DNA of 10,773 nucleotides from SZAS-79 sp038329645 (GTDB taxonomy: Bacteria > Pseudomonadota > Gammaproteobacteria > Burkholderiales > SG8-39): the NCBI GenBank assembly GCA_038329645.1, contig JBBQNG010000154.1:1-10773 (forward strand). Reading direction: 5' to 3'. A program made the position numbers and the translations under genes. The notes below the pieces were generated by a model. That model saw only the letters and a list, made by a program, of their open reading frames with translations. It ran no database searches and had not been told where the DNA came from. Positions 5,423-10,773 of the stretch are shown here, piece after piece (within the stretch, counting starts at the first letter, position 1; the number at the start of each line of letters is the position of its first letter).

Positions 5423-6802
5423 ATGATTGCAGGCCGTGTCGAGATCATTCCCAGCGCGCAACGCCTGGTTCGCTCGCTGCGCGACGTCGGCTATGAGTTC
5501 ACGACCGCGATCGCCGACCTGATCGACAACTCCATCGAGGCCAAGGCGAGGACCGTATGGGTCGACGTGGTCTGGGGTGGGGAGTCGTCATACGTGACCA
5601 TCGCCGACAACGGCGAGGGAATGGCGCTGCAGGACCTGAAGGAGGCGATGCGCTTCGGATCCGAACGGGATTACGAGGTCGAGGACCTGGGCAAGTTCGG
5701 GCTGGGCCTGAAGACCGCATCCCTCAGCCAGTGCACTAAGTTCACCGTCGCGACGCGACAGAACCCCACACGCGCCGACGTCAACGCCTACTGCTGGGAC
5801 GTGGACCACGTGACCGCGACGAACCGCTGGGAGATCCTGCCGGTTCGAACCGCCGACCTCGACGACAAGGTGCGGCAGCACCTCAAGGACACCACTGGCA
5901 CGGTCATCATCTGGGAGCAGATCGACAGGATCCTCGGCTACAAGAAGCCCGACGGCGAGTCGGCGAGACGTCAGATTCACGCGATGTGTCGCGAGCTCGA
6001 GGATCACCTCGCGATGGTGTTTCATCGATTTCTCTCCGGGGAGGTCCGGGGAAAGCGGCTGGCGATCTACGTCAACGAGAACAAGGTCGCTCCCTGGGAC
6101 CCGTTCGCCCGTAGCGAGAAGAACACGCGGAAGCTGGAGGCGGTGACCCTGCGCCTCGACGGTCCGAACGGCCGGGGCGACGTCATCGTCGAGCCCTTCG
6201 TCCTTCCCCACCAGTCCCGCTTCTCCTCGCCGGAGGCCTTCAACCGGGCGTCCGGTCCCGAGAAGTGGAACAGGCAGCAGGGCTTCTACATCTATCGAGC
6301 TGACCGGATGATCCAGAGCGGCGGCTGGAGCGGCCTTCGCGCACTCGACGAACACCGCAAGCTGTCCCGCATAGCGATCTCGTTCACTCCGAAGCTGGAC
6401 GAAGAGTTCAAGATCAACGTCGCCAAGATGAGGGTCTCCCTTCCCGCGGCCCTGCGGGACGCGATAGGGAAGAGCATCGCGAGTGCCGTGAGCCTCGCCG
6501 AGGAGGAGTATCGGCAGAGCGAGCGAAAGGGTGCCCCGACCATCGCGCAGGTCGTCCCGCACGCCCTGCCGGCAATCAGAAACGGCAGCCATGTCGCAGC
6601 CTCGTCCAACGGCGCCCCACAGATCATGATCGGCGGCGAGGCGCCAAGCCCGGCCCCGGCCACCTCTGCACATGCGCCTGCCGGCGTGCGGCGGAGCGAG
6701 CTGGAGCATGTCGCCGAGCTGTTCCGCAAGATCGTCAAGCCGGACGAGCGTGAAGTGCTGGAGGCGCTCGTGGCTCGGGCGACTCCTCTGCTGGACGATT
6801 GA
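5423..6802 (+). CDS. GHKL-type ATPase, MutL/MORC-like (HATPase_c_3)
   Basis: A 459-aa protein with a complete GHKL ATP-binding fold at the N-terminus: motif N DLIDNSIEA (32-40, Mg-binding Asn36), G1 DNGEGM (62-67), G2 GKFGLGLKTAS (90-100) and GTVIIW (159-164). The segment SFTPKLDEEFKINVAKMRVSL near 320-340 resembles the transducer region of such ATPases. A Pro/Ala-rich linker and a final helix pair (ELFRKIVKPDEREVLEALVA) end the protein. ATP-driven dimer closure around DNA is the usual mechanism of the family. The gene begins 24 bp after the methyltransferase stop, with GGAAGG at 5411-5416 as ribosome binding site. It matches the MutL-homologue component of predicted R-M-like operons. The residue in the place of the catalytic Glu is Asp32. 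Confidence 0.88.
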   Translation: MIAGRVEIIPSAQRLVRSLRDVGYEFTTAIADLIDNSIEAKARTVWVDVVWGGESSYVTIADNGEGMALQDLKEAMRFGSERDYEVEDLGKFGLGLKTASLSQCTKFTVATRQNPTRADVNAYCWDVDHVTATNRWEILPVRTADLDDKVRQHLKDTTGTVIIWEQIDRILGYKKPDGESARRQIHAMCRELEDHLAMVFHRFLSGEVRGKRLAIYVNENKVAPWDPFARSEKNTRKLEAVTLRLDGPNGRGDVIVEPFVLPHQSRFSSPEAFNRASGPEKWNRQQGFYIYRADRMIQSGGWSGLRALDEHRKLSRIAISFTPKLDEEFKINVAKMRVSLPAALRDAIGKSIASAVSLAEEEYRQSERKGAPTIAQVVPHALPAIRNGSHVAASSNGAPQIMIGGEAPSPAPATSAHAPAGVRRSELEHVAELFRKIVKPDEREVLEALVARATPLLDD

Positions 6803-6804
6803 GC

Positions 6805-9471
6805 ATGCCGGAATTGACCGCCCAACAGGACCAGGCGCTGCGAACCGCCCGGGTGCTCCTCGACCTTGGACATGACAAGGATGCGGTCATCAACAACTCG
6901 GCGATCCCGGAGGAAGTGCGGGCATGGGTCGAGGAGCAGATTCGGAATGAGGCCGGGCAGACGTTCGTGCTGGCACGTGTCATCGTCGGCTCCCAGGACC
7001 GTGAGGAGTGGCTAGCCGGCATCGACCGCAGTGACTGGTACTACTGGAAGACGCTTCGCTCGTACCTACTGGGTGTGAAGAACTGGCCCAGGGACACCGT
7101 GGCGTCCCTCGACGACGCCTCGGACCGAGTCCTCGCGCAGCTCAGGCCTCCATCGACCCCGGAGTTCGACGTCCGCGGCCTCGTCCTAGGATACGTGCAG
7201 TCCGGGAAGACAGCGAACTTCACCGCGGTAATAGCCAAGGCCGCCGACGCCGGCTATCGGCTCGTCGTGGTGCTGTCCGGGATCGACAAGGGTCTGCGCC
7301 GGCAGACCCAGCTGCGCCTGAACCGGGAGCTGACCGGATACCCGCACAACCCGCCGGGAGCGGTGCGCTTTCCACCGGTGGGACGTCAGTGGCACCAGTT
7401 CACCAGCGACGATCTCGATGGTGACTTCCATCCCGGACGAGCGAACAGCGCGGCGCTCCAGGGATCCCAGCCCGTGCTCATCGTCGCCAAGAAGAACGGC
7501 GCCGTGCTGAGACGCCTGCAGTCGTGGTTCATGACGGGATCAGAAGATGTCCGCAGGAACCTCCCGGCCCTGTTCATCGACGACGAGTCCGATCAGGCAA
7601 GCGTCGACACCCGAGGCAGCCATCAGACCCAGGATGAGTTCGACGCAAATGACCCGGACTACGAGCCGCCCGCAGTCATCAATCGCCTCATCCGCGAGCT
7701 CCTGCAGATCTTCTCGAGGCGCGCGTACGTTGCCTACACGGCGACTCCGTTCGCCAACATCCTCATCCCGCACGACGCGTTCGACGGAAGCGCGGGGGAG
7801 GACCTCTATCCGAAGGACTTCTTCATCGACCTGCCGAAGCCGGCGGGCTACTTCGGGACCGAGGAGTTCTTCGGGCGGTTTGATCCGTCGAACGACGAAT
7901 CGGTCGAAGGCCTCGATGTCCTGAGAATCGTGCCGGACGAGGAGGTCAGGGCGATCGTCGCGGGCCCCGAGGTGACTGCCACCCTTGAGGAGGCTCTCCA
8001 TTCGTTCGTGCTCGGCGGTGCGGCGCGTGCGGCCCGCGGCAAGCCGGAAGCCCCTTGCACGATGCTCGTCCACACGAGCCATAGGATCGCGGATCAGGGA
8101 CCGACGAAAGCCTTAGTCGAGGAGAGGTTCCGAGAGATCCGGGACGAATGGCGCTATGACCGACGCGGCGGGATACGGGAGCGGTTCGAGCGAATCTGGA
8201 ACGATGACTTCGTCCCGACCAGCGCCGGTACGCCAGGTCGACCGGTGCATTCCTTCGCCGAAATCGAACCTCTGATAGGGCCGTTCATGGATGCGGTGAG
8301 CGTCCGCGAGGTCAACAGCGACAGGGGCGAGGTTCTCGACTATGAGCTCGAGCCCGACCTCAAGGCCATCGCGGTCGGCGGCAACAAGCTCTCCCGCGGC
8401 CTCACGCTCGAGGGCCTTCTGGTGAGCTACTTCGCGCGCCGCTCGCCGCAGTACGACACGCTCCTGCAGATGTGTCGCTGGTATGGGTATCGCGGCGGAT
8501 ACGAGGATCTCACCCGCATCTACACGACCGGCGAGCTCGCGGGATGGTTTGCCGATCTTGCGCTGGTCGAGCACCGACTTCGGCAGGACATGCAGGTCTA
8601 CGAAAACATGCCCGGCATCACGCCGCGTGAGGTGGGCATGAGGATCCTGCAGCATCCGACCATGCAGGTGACGAGCGGCCTCAAGCGGCGGTTCACGACC
8701 TCGACCCTGATCAGCCAGTCCTACTCGGAGACGCTCGAGCAGACGTTCAAGTTCCCGCTTCGCGACGAGGAGCGACTTTCCCTGCTCTGCGAGCGGAACA
8801 GGCTCGCCTCCCGGGCTTTCGTCGAGCGGCTCGGAGACGTGCCGAAGGCCACGAGCTTCGGTCCCATGTGGACGGATGTCGGCGCTTCCGCGATCGTTGA
8901 TTTCCTGCAGACGTTCGTCGTCGATCCTGACGTGGGCGGCACCTCGCCGGAGCTGATGGCGGCATGGATCGAGCTGCAGAACGTCGAGGGCGAGCTCGTC
9001 AACTGGACTGTGGCCGTGCGCGGGCGCGAGAGCGAGAACCTCAAGCTCGGTCGGGCAACCTGGCTGCCCGAGGCGCTGCCGCCAGTGTGGAATCTCAGCC
9101 GCACACGAATCATCGGGTCGAATTCGCTGGGCGTCATCACAACCCCCGGCGACGAGGAGATCGGACTCGACCCGCGGGAGCTGACGGCCGCTCGGCGAGC
9201 GACCGACGAGGGTCTGACCAAGGACAGGAACAAGGCCGCCAGGCAGTCGCGCAGTTCCAAGTGCGGCCTGCTGCTTCTATATCCAATCAGTCGCTTCTCG
9301 GGACACGACGGCCAGCCCATCGCGAAGGCGCGCGAACCTCTCTACGTCGATCCCGAGGGACCCTACGCGAGAGATCTCATCGGCCTTGCTGTCTCGTTCC
9401 CCAAGACTACCAAGGCAAACCCCGCCGTGGCGTACCTGGAAGGCACTGCGCGCTGGCGCCCGGTCCTGTGA
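6805..9471 (+). CDS. Z1-domain protein, superfamily II helicase-like ATPase
   Basis: The predicted protein is 888 aa (ATG 6805; a TTG at 6799 overlaps the preceding stop). It contains the whole Z1 signature (PF10593). The Walker A motif GYVQSGKTANF (129-139) is followed by LSGIDKGLRRQTQLRLNREL. A Walker B variant FIDDESDQAS (257-266), motif III YTATPFAN (311-318), GGNKLSRGLTLEG (525-537) and the arginine-finger motif QMCRWYGYR (555-563) complete the helicase core. The last ~300 residues have no domain I recognise. It likely couples ATP hydrolysis to translocation or remodelling of DNA for the neighbouring nuclease. It begins 2 bp after the ATPase stop and overlaps the next gene by four bases. 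The Z1, GHKL and nuclease genes form a conserved neighbourhood. Confidence 0.92.
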   Translation: MPELTAQQDQALRTARVLLDLGHDKDAVINNSAIPEEVRAWVEEQIRNEAGQTFVLARVIVGSQDREEWLAGIDRSDWYYWKTLRSYLLGVKNWPRDTVASLDDASDRVLAQLRPPSTPEFDVRGLVLGYVQSGKTANFTAVIAKAADAGYRLVVVLSGIDKGLRRQTQLRLNRELTGYPHNPPGAVRFPPVGRQWHQFTSDDLDGDFHPGRANSAALQGSQPVLIVAKKNGAVLRRLQSWFMTGSEDVRRNLPALFIDDESDQASVDTRGSHQTQDEFDANDPDYEPPAVINRLIRELLQIFSRRAYVAYTATPFANILIPHDAFDGSAGEDLYPKDFFIDLPKPAGYFGTEEFFGRFDPSNDESVEGLDVLRIVPDEEVRAIVAGPEVTATLEEALHSFVLGGAARAARGKPEAPCTMLVHTSHRIADQGPTKALVEERFREIRDEWRYDRRGGIRERFERIWNDDFVPTSAGTPGRPVHSFAEIEPLIGPFMDAVSVREVNSDRGEVLDYELEPDLKAIAVGGNKLSRGLTLEGLLVSYFARRSPQYDTLLQMCRWYGYRGGYEDLTRIYTTGELAGWFADLALVEHRLRQDMQVYENMPGITPREVGMRILQHPTMQVTSGLKRRFTTSTLISQSYSETLEQTFKFPLRDEERLSLLCERNRLASRAFVERLGDVPKATSFGPMWTDVGASAIVDFLQTFVVDPDVGGTSPELMAAWIELQNVEGELVNWTVAVRGRESENLKLGRATWLPEALPPVWNLSRTRIIGSNSLGVITTPGDEEIGLDPRELTAARRATDEGLTKDRNKAARQSRSSKCGLLLLYPISRFSGHDGQPIAKAREPLYVDPEGPYARDLIGLAVSFPKTTKANPAVAYLEGTARWRPVL

Positions 9472-10508
9472 GTGACGAAGCCACGCCCGGTTTAGTGGGA
9501 GAACCCACTTGGGCGTTGCTAGAGAGACGGCCTTCCATTGGCTCTCGCCTCACCGTCCTCGTCGCCTGTCCTCAACTGACGGACGACGTGCTCCTTGGAG
9601 TCGACGCCGCGAAGCGGCGAAGCGTCCTGCTCCGGATACCCTCCGGCGAGCCTTCCGCCCTTTCTGAACGTTCAAGCAGGGGCATAGCGGCGAACACAGT
9701 GGAGATGCTTGACGAGGCGGGGCACTCGGGCGTCTTCGTGGAGATCGCCTGCCTGGAGTCGCAGGGTCACGCCGCGCTCAGCACGCTGGCGGTCGAGCTG
9801 GCCGAAGCAGTGAATGCCGGCGCCAGCATCGGACGCATACGTCTTGTCCAGAATCTCCTCGCCAAGTGGCGGCGATTCTGGTCGGGTGCGAGTCTGGGCA
9901 CCCTGTCGCCGGAGCAGCAGCTCGGACTCTTTGGCGAGCTCTGGTTCCTCAGGGAATGGCTGATTCCCGCGGTTAGCGCGACCAGAGCCCTGGGAGCCTG
10001 GCGCGGACCCACCGGCTCGCGAAATGACTTCGAGGCTGTGGCTGTGGGCATAGAGGTCAAGACCACGGCCAGGGTCGACGGAGCCCATGTAATCAACGGG
10101 CTCGAGCAGCTGCTTGAACCGCCGAATGGTTCCCTGTTTCTCTTTGCACTGTCGGTGCGAGATGAGGCGAGCGGCGACGAGACGCTCGCCGGGAGCGTGG
10201 AGCAGCTTCGAAGTCTTCTGCAGGCTGATCACATCGCGCTGTCGCGGCTCGATGTGCTGCTGGACTCCGCGGGATATGACGACCGGTTTGCTGCCGAGTA
10301 CGCCCGCCGGATCTTTCGCATCCGCAGCCAGACTCTGTTCAGGGTGGACGCTCAGTTCCCGAGACTGGTCCCTGCGTCCATCGTGGGTGGATTGCCTTCC
10401 GGGGTAGGGACAGTGAGCTACGAACTGCGGCTGGACGCCGCAGGGTCCTCAATGGTGGCGCAAGCTCCTTCCACCGCGAAGGCGCTGCTCGACGATTTCT
10501 TTAAGTAG
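9468..10508 (+). CDS. PD-(D/E)XK nuclease-like protein (DUF4420 type)
   Basis: A 346-aa protein starting at GTG 9468, which overlaps the Z1 stop as GTGA. The frame is open far upstream, but that part only shadows the Z1 gene. Family landmarks are LSPEQQLGLFGELWFLREWL (GELWFL at 156-161) and GSRNDFEAVAVGIEVKTTAR. The latter supplies the nuclease residues Asp187, Glu196 and Lys198, in the order expected for PD-(D/E)XK (D...ExK). This matches PF14390, which occurs with Z1 and MutL-like genes. It is the best candidate for the cutting subunit of the cassette. A hairpin at 9484-9515 lies just inside the coding start. The stop codon overlaps the end of a convergent vsr-like remnant by eight bases. 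Confidence 0.88.
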   Translation: MSDEATPGLVGEPTWALLERRPSIGSRLTVLVACPQLTDDVLLGVDAAKRRSVLLRIPSGEPSALSERSSRGIAANTVEMLDEAGHSGVFVEIACLESQGHAALSTLAVELAEAVNAGASIGRIRLVQNLLAKWRRFWSGASLGTLSPEQQLGLFGELWFLREWLIPAVSATRALGAWRGPTGSRNDFEAVAVGIEVKTTARVDGAHVINGLEQLLEPPNGSLFLFALSVRDEASGDETLAGSVEQLRSLLQADHIALSRLDVLLDSAGYDDRFAAEYARRIFRIRSQTLFRVDAQFPRLVPASIVGGLPSGVGTVSYELRLDAAGSSMVAQAPSTAKALLDDFFK

Positions 10509-10657
10509 CTTCATCGTCCCCTGCTGCAGCCGCCCGAAGCGCCCAGTGCAGCTCGTCGAGCTTCTCGACATCCTTGCACTCGCATTCCCACACCACGAAC
10601 GCCTTGATGTTCTCCGTCTGGAGACGGTTGAGGGTGAGCGGCTCGCCGTCCCACCTT
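10501..10657 (-). pseudogene. vsr: Truncated Vsr-like very-short-patch repair endonuclease (C-terminal remnant)
   Basis: Read on the minus strand, an open frame ending with TAA at 10503-10501 encodes NRLQTENIKAFVVWECECKD then VEKLDELHWALRAAAAGDD. The stretch RLQ...VVWEC...EKL lines up without gaps with RLQELGWRVLIVWEC...EKL near the C-terminus of E. coli Vsr, recalled from memory. About 50 residues remain. The active-site part is gone, and a stop appears in frame at 10662-10660, where IS66-like sequence begins. Vsr nicks T:G mismatches produced by 5-methylcytosine deamination, so a gene beside a C5 methyltransferase makes sense. The residues before RLQ do not match the usual N-RD pattern, so this may be a diverged relative. 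Confidence 0.55.
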
Positions 10658-10773
10658 GTTTACCCCGGATAGGCGGCTGAGCATGGTGTCCACCTATTTC
10701 GTTGGTGGACGCCTATGCATCCCAATTCCGGCCCTCGGCGCCGCCACAGTGCCGAACTCAAGGCGAAGGTCCT
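10658..10773 (+). mobile_element. End of an IS66-like insertion sequence (continues beyond window)
   Basis: Sequence character changes at about 10658 (GTTTACCCCGGATAGGCGGC), where the vsr-like frame breaks off. A short leader with a 7-bp inverted repeat (GTCCACC 10688-10694 and GGTGGAC 10704-10710) precedes an ORF start. The exact left boundary and terminal repeat cannot be fixed without the other end of the element; 10657-10658 is my best estimate. Confidence 0.55.
10715..10773 (+). CDS. tnpA: IS66-family accessory protein TnpA/OrfA, N-terminal fragment
   Basis: ATG 10715 opens a frame reading MHPNSGPRRRHSAELKAKVL to the window edge. The 'RRRHSAELKAKVL' opening is characteristic of the small HTH-type accessory ORF (OrfA) that leads IS66 elements. 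IS3-type OrfA proteins start in a similar way, so the family is likely but not certain. Only 19 to 20 residues are visible. Confidence 0.6.
   Translation, partial: MHPNSGPRRRHSAELKAKV

Noticed and set aside
5588..6709. 373-aa minus-strand frame opposite the GHKL ATPase
   Set aside because: It is a shadow of the ATPase gene, which carries all GHKL motifs on the plus strand.
8964..9467. Upstream extension of the nuclease frame into the Z1 gene
   Set aside because: The Z1 frame is the coding one here. The extension is Arg/Gly-rich nonsense, and the nuclease similarity begins only after GTG 9468.
10511..10693. 60-aa minus-strand ORF at the right end
   Set aside because: It runs across the IS junction and is Arg/Gly-rich. 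The neighbouring frame holds the Vsr-like residues and is the better reading.

Overview
The window looks like part of a plasmid from a GC-rich proteobacterium. The evidence is an iteron-type replication origin, an RPA-family Rep gene, a ParA/ribbon-helix-helix partition pair, a TumE/TumA-type toxin-antitoxin pair and a Tn3-family transposon end. A beta- or gammaproteobacterial host of the Xanthomonas, Pseudomonas or Burkholderiales kind would fit. That host guess rests on gene style only and is weak.

Layout. 1-140: the right end of a Tn3-family transposon, with the last codons of its serine resolvase running into a 38-bp terminal inverted repeat. 141-480: no convincing gene, but a cluster of GC hairpins including a terminator-like one. 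About 500-850: the putative oriV, with a DnaA box at 521-529, an AT-rich stretch at 541-573 and eight iterons between 625 and 851. The iterons continue into the 5' end of rep (746-1825, +). 1834-1870: two adjacent palindromes between convergent genes. 1870-2856 (-): the parA and RHH partition operon, flanked on both sides by a shared 30-bp motif. 2956-3671 (+): tumE and tumA, closed by a strong intrinsic terminator at 3678-3724.

3752-10508 (+) is the cargo: a tightly packed four-gene cassette. It encodes a C5-cytosine DNA methyltransferase, a GHKL (MutL/MORC-like) ATPase, a Z1-domain superfamily II helicase-like ATPase and a PD-(D/E)XK nuclease-like protein (DUF4420 type). A convergent remnant that looks like the C-terminus of a Vsr mismatch endonuclease overlaps the nuclease stop codon. 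This gene set matches a restriction-modification-like system predicted from comparative genomics by Iyer, Abhiman and Aravind, who linked MutL homologues in R-M systems to the origin of eukaryotic MORC proteins. The likely scheme is that the methyltransferase marks self DNA, the GHKL and Z1 ATPases recognise and remodel unmodified DNA, and the PD-(D/E)XK protein cuts it. The Vsr would repair T:G mismatches made when 5-methylcytosine deaminates.

10658-10773: the end of an IS66-like insertion sequence with the first codons of its accessory ORF. Its insertion appears to have destroyed the vsr-like gene. Overall this is a plasmid backbone carrying two selfish or defensive modules (TA and R-M-like), bounded by mobile elements on both sides.
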